In this document: one piece after another, positions 7,727 through 16,195 of the stretch | Layout: each line of letters opens with the position of its first letter | How positions within the stretch are numbered: the first letter of the stretch is position 1 | Assembly: GCA_017451685.1 (NCBI GenBank) | Contig: JAFTNV010000017.1 | Location: 1-64,000, forward strand | Reading direction: 5' to 3' | DNA: 64,000 nt | Source of the DNA: Alistipes sp. | GTDB lineage: Bacteria; Bacteroidota; Bacteroidia; Bacteroidales; Rikenellaceae | The notes under the pieces: model-generated | Database searches by the model: none | What the model saw: the letters and a program-made list of their open reading frames with translations, nothing else | Told to the model about the DNA's origin: nothing | Translations under genes and position numbers: made by a program

Positions 7727-10072
7727 CTACTCGATAACCACCAGAGGCTGGTCAGCCTGAACGGTGTCACCCTCCGCTACGAGGAAGCCGAGAATCTTAC
7801 CCGCATAGTCCGACGAGATAGAGTTCTCCATCTTCATAGCCTCGAGGATAAGCAACTCCTGACCCACAGTCACGGTGTCACCCACCTTAGCCTTGAACTC
7901 GATAACGCGACCGGGAAGCGGAGCGTTGACGGTCTTACCATCGGCAGCCGTAACCTTACGCTCAGCACCAGCCTCCTCTGCCGTATCCTCCATAGAGTCA
8001 GCAACCTCGATAAGGATAGCATCCGCAGCTACGGTGTCACCCTCGGCTACCAATATCTGCTTAACGAAGCCAGCATAGTCAGTGGTGATAGAGTTCTCCA
8101 TCTTCATGGCCTCGAGAATCATAACCTCCTGGCCCGAAGCTACCTTATCGCCAACCTTAACCTTAAGCTCGATAACGCGACCGGGCAGCGGTGCACATAC
8201 CGTCTTACCCGTCACGGGGCGCTTTGCCGCAGCACCGGCACCAGCCTTGGCGCTCTCAATCTCGATGATTACGCCCTCGGCCTGAACCGTGTCACCCTCC
8301 TTAACGATAATCTGCTTAACCTTACCTGCGAAGTCCGAGGTGATAGAGTTCTCCATCTTCATAGCCTCGAGGATGGCAACCTCCTGACCCACGGTCACCG
8401 TATCGCCAACCTTAACCTTAAGCTCGATAACGCGACCAGGCAGCGGTGCGCAGATGGTGTCACCCGTGATAGGCTGAAGCTCAACCTTCTCCTCCTTCTT
8501 CAACGAGGGATCGGCCGCTACCTTCTCAGCGTAGGCAGCCTTCTTGATGCCCGTGAGGTAAGCCTTGGCAACCAAGGGGAACAACTCGAGCAGAAGCTCC
8601 TCCTTCTCGTTCTCCGCCAAGAGTACGCCACCGGCCTCCTCCAATGCGGGGTTGGGCTGCTTCTGGTACTTCGACGTATCGTAGGGGCGCTCCTCGCGGA
8701 AGCCACAAATCTTCTCACGGAAGTCTTCGCTAATCTTCACTGGTGTGCGACCGTAGTCACCCTTAACGAGGCCCACAAACTGAGCACTCTTATTCGTATA
8801 CATAGCACGGCCGGCCTTCTCGTCCATAGCGCAGTTTACGGCCTGAGCACCTACGATCTGCGATGTGGGCGTCACGAGAGGGGGAAGACCCGCAGCCAAG
8901 CGCACGGGAGGAATAAGCTCCATAGCGCGGGGAAGGATATCCTCAGCGCCGAGCTGCTTGAGCTGAGCAACCATGTTAGAGTACATACCACCGGGAATCT
9001 CGGCATCCTGAACGAGCTTGTTGGGCGCGGGGAAGCCAAAGTAAGCCTCTATAGCCTGTGATGCCTCGAGAAGCTCATCCCAGTTCTCCTCCTGTGCAGC
9101 CTTCACGCAGCGGTCGAGCAGAGCGTCAACCTCCGCGGGAGTCTCATCCGTGAGGGGATTGAAGGCCTTGGGCAGGGGCTTCTCGGCACCGAATACCGAC
9201 AACTCGAGCTCCTTGCGGATGTCCTTCAACTCGACGTTAATCTTAGCCACAGCCTCCATGTTGGCGCCGAGCTCGATGCCCAACTTCTTACAGAAGAGGT
9301 ATACCAACTCAACGGCAGGAGCACCTGTGCCACCGCCAAACCACCAGCAGTTCGTGTCGACGATGTCGACACCCGCAACGATAGCTGCGTATACCGAGCC
9401 GAGGCCATAACCGGGAGTACAGTGTGTGTGGAAGTCTACCGTCACACCGAGCTCCTTCTTCAACAACTTAATCAGGCCGGCAACACGTGCGGGAGGAATC
9501 AATCCCGACATATCCTTGATCGTAATCATGTCGGCACCGAGCTCTGCCATCTGGCGAGCCTTGTCGAGGAAGTAGGCGTCGGTAAACACCTTCTCGTGCT
9601 CCTCGCCATCCGAATACTTAGGATCTACGGTGTAACATACTGCGCAGTCAGCGATACCGCCATACTGCTTGATATACTTGATTGTCGACTTAACATTATC
9701 CACGTCGTTCAGGGCGTCGAAGATACGCATGATACCCAAGCCGCTCTCGATGGCATTGCGCGAGAAGCCGTCGATAATCTCGTCGGTATAGGGAGCATAG
9801 CCGAAGAGGTTACGGCCACGCGACAGAGCCGTCAACTTTGACACATCGCCCACAGCCTTCTTGATAGTCTCGAGGCGTGTCCAGGGGTTCTCGTTGAGGT
9901 AGCGCATCACCGAGTCGGGCACGGCACCGCCCCATACCTCCATAGCATAGAAACCGGCATCCTTGTAGTAAGGAAGGCAGCGGTCCACCTGCTGCTGAGT
10001 CATTCGTGTTGCAAACGACGACTGCTGGCCGTCACGCAACGTAAGATCGCGAATTTTTAAGATCTTTGCCAT
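7727..10072 (-). CDS. oadA: Biotin-dependent carboxyltransferase (OadA/PycB type) with three biotinyl domains
   Basis: 781 residues, about 180 longer than a usual OadA or PycB. Residues 1 to about 300 form the HMGL-like carboxyltransferase barrel: LRDGQQS with metal ligand Asp14, IKDMSG with catalytic Lys186, and DFHTHC with His215 and His217. The PYC_OADA conserved domain follows to about 500. Then come three biotinyl domains (about 539-605, 624-690, 714-780), each with EAMKMEN and biotinylated lysines Lys572, Lys657 and Lys747. The linkers are Ala/Gly-rich (606-623) and acidic (691-713). The reaction would be carboxyl transfer between biotin and pyruvate/oxaloacetate. No beta/gamma sodium-pump subunit or biotin carboxylase gene is adjacent, so pump versus carboxylase role is open. 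Confidence 0.88.
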   Translation of the reverse strand: MAKILKIRDLTLRDGQQSSFATRMTQQQVDRCLPYYKDAGFYAMEVWGGAVPDSVMRYLNENPWTRLETIKKAVGDVSKLTALSRGRNLFGYAPYTDEIIDGFSRNAIESGLGIMRIFDALNDVDNVKSTIKYIKQYGGIADCAVCYTVDPKYSDGEEHEKVFTDAYFLDKARQMAELGADMITIKDMSGLIPPARVAGLIKLLKKELGVTVDFHTHCTPGYGLGSVYAAIVAGVDIVDTNCWWFGGGTGAPAVELVYLFCKKLGIELGANMEAVAKINVELKDIRKELELSVFGAEKPLPKAFNPLTDETPAEVDALLDRCVKAAQEENWDELLEASQAIEAYFGFPAPNKLVQDAEIPGGMYSNMVAQLKQLGAEDILPRAMELIPPVRLAAGLPPLVTPTSQIVGAQAVNCAMDEKAGRAMYTNKSAQFVGLVKGDYGRTPVKISEDFREKICGFREERPYDTSKYQKQPNPALEEAGGVLLAENEKEELLLELFPLVAKAYLTGIKKAAYAEKVAADPSLKKEEKVELQPITGDTICAPLPGRVIELKVKVGDTVTVGQEVAILEAMKMENSITSDFAGKVKQIIVKEGDTVQAEGVIIEIESAKAGAGAAAKRPVTGKTVCAPLPGRVIELKVKVGDKVASGQEVMILEAMKMENSITTDYAGFVKQILVAEGDTVAADAILIEVADSMEDTAEEAGAERKVTAADGKTVNAPLPGRVIEFKAKVGDTVTVGQELLILEAMKMENSISSDYAGKILGFLVAEGDTVQADQPLVVIE
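7733..8458 (-). repeat. Three tandem biotinyl-domain coding repeats
   Basis: Repeat units at about 8258-8458, 8003-8203 and 7733-7933, each coding about 67 residues and spaced 255-270 bases apart. They stay very similar at the DNA level, for example the shared GATAACGCGACC and GAGTTCTCCATCTTCAT blocks. This suggests recent duplication or ongoing gene conversion. The array could cause assembly errors or copy-number change. Confidence 0.85.
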
Positions 10073-10135
10073 AGCTTTCTTTAAGGTTTTATGTAGTTAG
10101 TTTTAAGTTGTCTGCCACCAATAACAATCAAACGC

Positions 10136-10151
10136 TGTTATTCGAATAACA
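10136..10151. promoter_or_regulatory. 16-bp perfect palindrome over the predicted oadA start site
   Basis: TGTTATTCGAATAACA is its own reverse complement. It begins at the last bases of the -7 element (10157-10150, minus strand) and covers the predicted start near 10144. That is an ideal position for a dimeric repressor. The regulator is not known. Confidence 0.5.
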
Positions 10152-10181
10152 AATATAGCATTTTTTTTCTAAAATTCCAAA
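10150..10181 (-). promoter_or_regulatory. Promoter of the biotin-dependent carboxyltransferase gene
   Basis: On the minus strand, TTTG (10181-10178), 20 bases, TATATTTG (10157-10150). It is an exact consensus match with a leader of about 70 bases before the ATG at 10072. Confidence 0.8.
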
Positions 10182-10201
10182 TATATCGTCAACAAAGTGA
10201 T

Positions 10202-10240
10202 AAAAAAAGCCGCCCCGCGCAGTTTACACCACGCGGGACG
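10202..10240 (-). terminator. Intrinsic terminator of the GH13 gene
   Basis: On the minus strand a GC-rich stem (GTCCCGCG with CGCGGGGC, one G-U pair, 12-base loop) is followed by seven T residues. It starts 28 bases after the GH13 stop codon. Confidence 0.85.
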
Positions 10241-10267
10241 CACCAAAATACCTATATTACTATGAGA

Positions 10268-12871
10268 TTAGTCGCGAACAAGAACGATGTAGTCGTGGGC
10301 TGCGAGCTTCGCCGTATATGTTGAGCCGAGCGTCACAGCAGCATCGGTCATAAGGTTACGCCATGTACCACTCTGAGGCACGTTCACCGTAGTCGTAGTC
10401 TCGGCATTGGTGAAGTTGGCAACAACAATAACCTTATCCATAACCAGTGTCTTACCACCCATGTGACTGTCGAGCACCTTCCATGCGTGTACCGAGAGGT
10501 TATCGCCACCGTAGTACTCCTCGTGCTCCGTACGCCAAGTGATAGCCTTCGATACGGCATTGTAGATGGCACGACGGTTCGTATCGTCGTAGTATGACCA
10601 ACGTACAGGCTTGCGGTGAGTACGATACTCGTCACCCTTGCCTACAACACCCTTATCGTTGGCATTAATCGACACATCGTAGCCAAGCTCACCAAACTGC
10701 CACAACATCTTGGGATAGGGTGTGAGGAAGTGCATAACGTAAGCTGCCTGGATACGCTTCGATATAACCGCCCAGTTACTCTTAACGTAGCTCTGACCAT
10801 ATTCGATAGCCTTATAACCAATACGCTCCTCGTCGTGGGTCTCGATGTTATTCATGCGGCCACGCTTGAACTCTGCAAAGCTACTCTTATTGTCACCAGT
10901 CCAGCCCATAACCGACTCCATATAGCCATTCATGGCGTTGTTGTTCCAGCAGAGAGCACCAACACTGCTATAAAGCTCATTCTCCTCCTTCTGGTCACAG
11001 AAGTGCTCAAATATTACATACGCATCGGGCTCTACGGCACGTATTGCGCGAGCGTAGTCCGAGAGAATCTCGATACGCTCCGAAGAGTAACCGCCAGCAT
11101 CGTAGTTACCCGGGTTCTGCACAAGACCCTTCGTGAGGTCAAAGCGGAAGCCGTCAACCTTGTACTCCTCCAACCAGAACTTCAACACATCCTTGAAGTA
11201 TGAGCGCGTCTTGGGATAGAGATGCTTGAAGTCGTGATATACGCTGAAGTTGTGCGGCGCCGAGACATTAAAGAAGGGGTTGTTCGCTGCTGTGCAGTTC
11301 TTCGAGCCATCCCACCACATCTTAGCCCAGGGGAAGAGTCCCGTGGCGTGGTTGAACACTACGTCGAGGATAACGGCAATACCGCGCTTGTGACACTCGT
11401 CGATGAAGCGTTTGTAAGCCTCCTCCGTACCGTAAGCCTTGTCGGCAGCGAAGTAGAAGCAGGGGTTATAGCCCCACGAGTCGTTGCCATCGAACTCCTG
11501 AATAGGCATAAGCTCGATAGCGTTTATGCCCAACGCCTCCAAGTAGTCGAGCTTCGCCGTAACGGCATCTATAGAGCTCTCTGTCGTAAAGTCGCGGATA
11601 AGCAACTCGTAGACAGCCAACGAGTTCTCCTTCGGGCGCTGGAAGTCCGTAACCGTCCAGTTGTAGGGTGTCTCGTCGAGCTTGAAGGTACATACGATGT
11701 CGGTAGTATACTCCGCGGGATACTCCTTCAGATTGGGGTATACCGAGGCGTTAATCCACTTATCGTTCCACGGGTCGAGAATCTTCTCCGCGTAGGGGTC
11801 ACCTACCTTTATCGAGCAGTCAACGAAGAACTGATAGCCGTACTCCACGCCATACTCGAGGTTGTCGACCGTAATCCAGAAGTAGTCGCCATCCCTCTTC
11901 ATCATAAACTCATTCGACGGAGCATAGTCGTTGAAGTCACCAAGGAGGATTACCGACTTCTTACCCGGGGCGTATAGTACGAATGTTGCTGATGTACCCT
12001 CGATGGTGACACCATCGCCGACACCTGCGGGGCGCGGAGCATCCTGCGTAGAGCCGAGCACCGACATGCGAATGCTATCCTCGACGCTATCGTTGCCGCT
12101 CACCGCCACAGCCTTGAAGGTGATATCACCCTCCTCGGTAGCAACGAAGGCGTAGTCGAGCGTAGCCTTCGTGGTGTTAGCAACCTCCTCCTCGCCACGA
12201 TAGAGCGTAATCTGGTCTGCTGCCTGAGCATTTACCACCACGGTATACTCCTCGCCAACGGTCAGAAGCGTACCATTCGCGGGCGACACAATCTTCACGT
12301 GAAGACCCTCAACGACAATGTCGATAAAGATGTCGGCACCATTCTGCTTAATCTCCTTCGAGCCATCGCCCGAGCGGAATACGAATGCGAGCTTCACAAT
12401 ATCCTGACCCTCGGGCACGCCATAGAAGGCGCGGGGGCCTCCCGCAATCTTCAACACCCAGAGGTCGTTGCCACAGTTCATAAGTCTACATGCGGGGGTA
12501 TTCTCCGTCCATCCGGCCTTGGTGTACTTCCAGTCCGAATTGCTGGTACTTGCCGAGGTGATGACACCCGTGTGGGCATACATCTCGCCATTGAAGCCCT
12601 CCATCGAGGTGCCCTTGGCGTTAACAACGACATATACATCCTCGGTCATCTCCGCTGTCACAAACAGAGGATGGGTCGAAACAAGCGGATAGTCACGTGT
12701 GGGGTCAATGATAAGATCGCCACCGTTGTCATCGCTGCCATTGTCGCCACCGTTACCACCATTTACATCACCGTTATCGGGGTTGTTACCCAGATCATCG
12801 GGGTCGGTAGTACAGCCCACAACCGCAAGGGCCATGAGTGCGGCAAACATCAAATAACGTAAAGTTTTCAT
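10268..12871 (-). CDS. GH13 alpha-amylase/pullulanase-type lipoprotein
   Basis: 867 residues. A lipobox AVVGC gives lipidated Cys20, followed by an Asp/Asn/Gly-rich linker (about 21-55) of the kind seen on surface lipoproteins. Two N-terminal beta domains follow. A CBM48-like segment (about 285-375, with VILLGDFNDY) precedes the GH13 barrel. Catalytic residues are visible: nucleophile Asp578 in GFRFDLTKG, acid/base Glu622 in IFEHFCDQ, and Asp680 in ETHDEERIG. It probably cleaves alpha-glucans such as starch, glycogen or pullulan. No SusCD-type genes are beside it. It is transcribed alone from its own promoter and ends at a strong terminator. Confidence 0.9.
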   Translation of the reverse strand: MKTLRYLMFAALMALAVVGCTTDPDDLGNNPDNGDVNGGNGGDNGSDDNGGDLIIDPTRDYPLVSTHPLFVTAEMTEDVYVVVNAKGTSMEGFNGEMYAHTGVITSASTSNSDWKYTKAGWTENTPACRLMNCGNDLWVLKIAGGPRAFYGVPEGQDIVKLAFVFRSGDGSKEIKQNGADIFIDIVVEGLHVKIVSPANGTLLTVGEEYTVVVNAQAADQITLYRGEEEVANTTKATLDYAFVATEEGDITFKAVAVSGNDSVEDSIRMSVLGSTQDAPRPAGVGDGVTIEGTSATFVLYAPGKKSVILLGDFNDYAPSNEFMMKRDGDYFWITVDNLEYGVEYGYQFFVDCSIKVGDPYAEKILDPWNDKWINASVYPNLKEYPAEYTTDIVCTFKLDETPYNWTVTDFQRPKENSLAVYELLIRDFTTESSIDAVTAKLDYLEALGINAIELMPIQEFDGNDSWGYNPCFYFAADKAYGTEEAYKRFIDECHKRGIAVILDVVFNHATGLFPWAKMWWDGSKNCTAANNPFFNVSAPHNFSVYHDFKHLYPKTRSYFKDVLKFWLEEYKVDGFRFDLTKGLVQNPGNYDAGGYSSERIEILSDYARAIRAVEPDAYVIFEHFCDQKEENELYSSVGALCWNNNAMNGYMESVMGWTGDNKSSFAEFKRGRMNNIETHDEERIGYKAIEYGQSYVKSNWAVISKRIQAAYVMHFLTPYPKMLWQFGELGYDVSINANDKGVVGKGDEYRTHRKPVRWSYYDDTNRRAIYNAVSKAITWRTEHEEYYGGDNLSVHAWKVLDSHMGGKTLVMDKVIVVANFTNAETTTTVNVPQSGTWRNLMTDAAVTLGSTYTAKLAAHDYIVLVRD

Positions 12872-12941
12872 TCGCGTAGTGTTTTATTGTAGTTAATAAT
12901 ATTTAGCATTTCACGCGCGCAAGTGCGCACATATAGTCCTA

Positions 12942-12970
12942 CAAAGTTACTTAAAATATCCGACAACAAA
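12942..12970 (-). promoter_or_regulatory. Promoter of the GH13 gene
   Basis: On the minus strand, TAACTTTG (12949-12942) with TTTG (12970-12967) at 17 bases, slightly shorter than usual. The TTTG is the end of the U-run of the preceding terminator. Confidence 0.6.
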
Positions 12971-13008
12971 AAAGACCATCGCGATAATTTACCCGATGGT
13001 TTTTTTTT
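12967..13008. terminator. Terminator after the murA-tdk-tsaC-thioesterase operon
   Basis: ACCATCG (12975-12981) pairs with CGATGGT (12994-13000), with an A-run on the left and nine T on the right, so it can act on both strands. It is 24 bases after the thioesterase stop codon. Confidence 0.8.
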
Positions 13009-13031
13009 GTGTACGAATGGCTTGATTATGA

Positions 13032-13439
13032 CTACGAATGGACGAGGTACTCCTCGAGTTTCAGCCTCCACTCCTCGGGGATGGGGACGGTCTGCTGCAA
13101 CTCAAAGTCGAAGGCCACCATCACCGACGAGCTCTCCGTGAGCGTCTTATCGCCCGACATGATACGCTGGTGCAGCGTCATGCTCTTGGTGCCTATGCGC
13201 GACACATCCGTCACCACAACAATGTCGTCCTGCAGGCGCACCTGACCGAGATAGTCCGTGTGTGTCGAGGCGGTGATGATGCGCAACTTATCGAACACTC
13301 CGGTGATGCCCAAGACCTCCTGATAGAAGCTCGTCTTGCCCATGTCGAAGTAGCTCTGCTGCCATATATTGTTTACGTGCATGAACGAGTCCACATCCGA
13401 GAAACGCTTCTGCACAGGTGTTACCAACTGCTTTGCCAT
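13032..13439 (-). CDS. Acyl-CoA thioesterase, 4HBT/YbgC-like hotdog fold
   Basis: 135 residues, the normal size. The N-terminal motif KRFSDVDSFMHVNNIWQQSY contains the Asp and the H-V-N-N typical of the 4-hydroxybenzoyl-CoA thioesterase family, followed by the hotdog strand pattern. It should hydrolyse short- to medium-chain acyl-CoA or acyl-ACP in the cytoplasm; the actual substrate cannot be told. It is the last gene of a four-gene operon, 3 bases after the tsaC-type gene. Confidence 0.85.
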   Translation of the reverse strand: MAKQLVTPVQKRFSDVDSFMHVNNIWQQSYFDMGKTSFYQEVLGITGVFDKLRIITASTHTDYLGQVRLQDDIVVVTDVSRIGTKSMTLHQRIMSGDKTLTESSSVMVAFDFELQQTVPIPEEWRLKLEEYLVHS

Positions 13440-13442
13440 ACG

Positions 13443-14006
13443 CTAACTCCTTATTACCTCCACTTCGCCACCCTCGCCGAAGGCTATTATGGCACTCGGT
13501 CGCAACGTGGGCTTACCCTCAAAGCGCGGGTGCACAACATAGTCTACACCCTTCAATATCGCCTCGTTGACATCCTTCAACCTCTTTGCTGCGGGCTCTC
13601 CCGAGATGTTTGCCGAGGTTGAGACTATCGGGCGGCCAAACTTACGCAACAGCGCCTGACAAAAATCGTGCTGCGGAACACGCACACCGAGAGTCTTAGC
13701 CTCGGGGATAAGATTCGGAGCGACGCCCACAGCACCAGGCAGTATTGCCGTAAGTGGCTTGTCGGACATCTCCATAACCTCGAAGGCGATGCCCGGGGCA
13801 CGGTTTACGTAGCGCACAATCATGTCGGCATCGCGACACAGGCACAACATCGCGTGCTTATCCTCGCTGCGCTTCAGGGCATAGACCCGAGCCACAGCCT
13901 CCTCGTTCGTAGCATCACACCCTATGCCCCACACCGTATCGGTGGGATAGAGGATGATGCCGCCCTCGCGTAGCACCTTAACACACTCATCAACAGCCCT
14001 CTGCAT
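13443..14006 (-). CDS. tsaC: L-threonylcarbamoyladenylate synthase (TsaC/Sua5/YwlC family)
   Basis: 187 residues, so the short TsaC form without the Sua5 C-terminal domain. The YrdC fold shows GGIILYPTDTVWGIGCDA at the N-terminus, KRSEDKHAMLCLCRD, and the nucleotide-site motif IVSTSANISGEPA. It makes threonylcarbamoyl-AMP from threonine, bicarbonate and ATP for the t6A37 modification of ANN-decoding tRNAs. It is 2 bases from tdk and 3 from the thioesterase, so translation is probably coupled. Confidence 0.92.
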   Translation of the reverse strand: MQRAVDECVKVLREGGIILYPTDTVWGIGCDATNEEAVARVYALKRSEDKHAMLCLCRDADMIVRYVNRAPGIAFEVMEMSDKPLTAILPGAVGVAPNLIPEAKTLGVRVPQHDFCQALLRKFGRPIVSTSANISGEPAAKRLKDVNEAILKGVDYVVHPRFEGKPTLRPSAIIAFGEGGEVEVIRS

Positions 14007-14008
14007 AC

Positions 14009-14578
14009 CTACTTCTTACCTCTAAGTTCGTTGAAACAGTGACGACAGATGGGCTGGTACGTATCGTGAGCACCCAGGAGCACCTGCTTATCGTCGGCCG
14101 TGAGGCGGTGCGAATGGTTTGCGAGGTCACCACAGCGCACACATATAGCATGCACCTTCGTCACATACTCTGCCGTAGCCATGAGCGCCGGCATGGGGCC
14201 AAAGGGCACACCCATATAGTCCATGTCGAGGCCCGCGACGATGACCCTCACGCCACTATCGGCCAGCTGACGACATACATCCACAATGCCGTCGTCGAAG
14301 AACTGAGCCTCGTCGATGCCCACAACATCGACATCCGAGGCCATGAGCAGAATGTTTTGTGCCGACTCCACGGGTGTCGACTGTATGGCGTTGGCATCGT
14401 GCGACACGACCTCCGCCTCCGAGTAGCGCACATCTATCGACGGCTTAAAAATCTCGACCTTGAGGTTGGCAAACTGCGCCCTCTTCATACGGCGGATAAG
14501 CTCCTCGGTCTTTCCGGAAAACATCGAGCCACACACGACCTCGATCCACCCCTTATGTTTGTTATTCTCTAAAAACAT
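14009..14578 (-). CDS. tdk: Thymidine kinase
   Basis: 189 residues, type II thymidine kinase. It shows the P-loop [14 protein letters not shown], the DEAQF motif (GIDEAQFF), the lasso loop, and two CXXC zinc pairs, CVRCG and CRHCFNE. It phosphorylates thymidine to dTMP in the salvage pathway. It lies 40 bases after murA and 2 before the tsaC-type gene. Confidence 0.95.
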   Translation of the reverse strand: MFLENNKHKGWIEVVCGSMFSGKTEELIRRMKRAQFANLKVEIFKPSIDVRYSEAEVVSHDANAIQSTPVESAQNILLMASDVDVVGIDEAQFFDDGIVDVCRQLADSGVRVIVAGLDMDYMGVPFGPMPALMATAEYVTKVHAICVRCGDLANHSHRLTADDKQVLLGAHDTYQPICRHCFNELRGKK

Positions 14579-14618
14579 CGCGTTACGTTACTGTTATCGT
14601 TTATTTGTAAATGTTCGC

Positions 14619-15929
14619 CTACTCGTCCAAGCGCATAATCTTGGCACCCAGCGCATTAAGGCGCTTGTCTATATCTCTGTAGCCACGGTCTATCTGCTCC
14701 ACATTCTGAATGGTGCTCGTACCCTCGGCACTCATCGCCGCGATGAGCAGTGCCACGCCGGCACGTATGTCGGGCGAGGTCATATTCGCTGCACGCAACG
14801 GGTGCTCGTGGTTGTGACCTATGACCGTAGCGCGGTGCGGGTCGCAAAGGATAATCTGCGCGCCCATATCTATGAGCTTGTCGACGAAGAAGAGGCGGCT
14901 CTCGAACATCTTCTGGTGTATGAGCACCGAGCCCTTGGCCTGTGTAGCCACAACGAGGAATATCGAGAGTAGGTCGGGCGTAAGTCCCGGCCATGGAGCA
15001 TCGGCAATGGTCATAATCGAGCCGTCGATGAAGCTCTCGATGCTGTAGTTCTCCTGCGTGGGTATATATATGTCGTCGCCACGCTGCTCGAAGCGTATGC
15101 CCATGCGCGCGAACTGCTGGGGTATGATGCCGAGGTTGTCGTACGACACGTTCTTTATCGTGAGCTCCGAGCGTGTCATCGCCGCCATGCCGATGAAGCT
15201 ACCCACCTCGATCATATCCGGCAGCATCGTGTGCTCCGTGCCCCCGAGCGACTCCACGCCATCAATGGTGAGGAGGTTCGAGGCTATGCCCGAAATCTTC
15301 GCGCCCATGCGGTTGAGCATCTTGCACAACTGCTGGAGGTAGGGCTCACACGCAGCGTTATATATCGTCGTGCGACCCTCGGCCAAGACTGCCGCCATGA
15401 CGATGTTTGCCGTGCCCGTTACCGAGGCCTCGTCAAGAAGCATGTAGGTACCCTTCAGGCGCTTAGCCTCGACGGTATAGAACTCGTCGCTAAGGTCGAA
15501 GTTAAAGTCGGCGCCGAGCTTCTGGAAGCCGAGGAAGTGGGTGTCGAGCCTACGACGACCAATCTTATCACCTCCGGGCTTGGGCATAAATCCCACACCG
15601 AAGCGCGCCAACAGCGGGCCTATCATCATCACCGAGCCACGCAGCCTGCGACAACGCTTGTGATAGTCTGCCGTGCGCAGATACTCGAGGTCTATCTCGT
15701 CGGCCTGAATCGCGAAGTCGTCGTCCGACAGACGCTCGACCTTAACGCCCATCTTCGACATCAGCTCCAAGAGCTGCATAACATCCGCAATGATAGGCAC
15801 ATTGTGTAACACCACGCGCTCCGACGTGAGCAACGTAGCACATATAATCTGAAGGGCCTCATTCTTTGCGCCCTGTGGTCGTATCTCACCCTTAAGACGG
15901 TGACCACCCTCAACTATAAACTTTGCCAT
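14619..15929 (-). CDS. murA: UDP-N-acetylglucosamine 1-carboxyvinyltransferase (Asp-type MurA)
   Basis: 436 residues from the ATG at 15929. A TTG six codons upstream lies inside the -7 promoter element and is rejected. The enolpyruvyl transferase fold begins MAKFIVEGGHRLKGEIRPQG and includes AKNEALQI with the essential Lys-Asn. It transfers enolpyruvate from PEP to UDP-GlcNAc, the first committed peptidoglycan step. The active-site loop reads PGGDKIGRRRLDTHF: Asp121 occupies the position of the usual catalytic Cys (Cys115 in E. coli). MurA with Asp here is known to be active and insensitive to fosfomycin. First gene of the operon with tdk. Confidence 0.94.
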   Translation of the reverse strand: MAKFIVEGGHRLKGEIRPQGAKNEALQIICATLLTSERVVLHNVPIIADVMQLLELMSKMGVKVERLSDDDFAIQADEIDLEYLRTADYHKRCRRLRGSVMMIGPLLARFGVGFMPKPGGDKIGRRRLDTHFLGFQKLGADFNFDLSDEFYTVEAKRLKGTYMLLDEASVTGTANIVMAAVLAEGRTTIYNAACEPYLQQLCKMLNRMGAKISGIASNLLTIDGVESLGGTEHTMLPDMIEVGSFIGMAAMTRSELTIKNVSYDNLGIIPQQFARMGIRFEQRGDDIYIPTQENYSIESFIDGSIMTIADAPWPGLTPDLLSIFLVVATQAKGSVLIHQKMFESRLFFVDKLIDMGAQIILCDPHRATVIGHNHEHPLRAANMTSPDIRAGVALLIAAMSAEGTSTIQNVEQIDRGYRDIDKRLNALGAKIMRLDE

Positions 15930-15944
15930 ACGCTCAATTTTTTC

Positions 15945-15977
15945 CAAAGATACAAAAATTTCGACGATAACAGCAAA
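15945..15977 (-). promoter_or_regulatory. Promoter of the murA operon
   Basis: On the minus strand, TTTG (15977-15974), 21 bases, TATCTTTG (15952-15945). Exact consensus. The start site near 15939 leaves a leader of about 10 bases. Confidence 0.8.
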
Positions 15978-16125
15978 TTATATTCAAATAAGTTTTCAAC
16001 AATCAGCACATATTCAACCTTTCGACCACATGCCTTTTCATTGAATATTTTGCCCTATTAGTAGATACATACTCCATTTTTAAGACTTATAGCACACTAA
16101 TAATGTTCTAATAGTAGAAAAGCAT

Positions 16126-16156
16126 TTTGTAGAACAAATAAGTTTTTGTTACTTTG
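16126..16156 (+). promoter_or_regulatory. Promoter of the AraC-family regulator gene
   Basis: TTTG (16126-16129), 19 bases, TTACTTTG (16149-16156), one mismatch to TANNTTTG. Predicted start near 16162. The other half of this 265-base divergent gap (15978-16125) is AT-rich and holds no gene I can support. Confidence 0.6.
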
Positions 16157-16195
16157 CACCACACGAATATGCGGACAATAAATAATATAATAGAT

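Noticed and set aside
7691..9061. 456-codon open frame on the plus strand over the carboxyltransferase gene
   Set aside because: It mirrors the repeated biotinyl coding segments on the other strand, begins inside the terminator hairpin and has low-complexity Leu/His/Asn-rich composition.
15930..15947. Upstream TTG start for murA
   Set aside because: The TTG is part of the -7 promoter element, so it would not be in the mRNA; the ATG at 15929 matches the family start.
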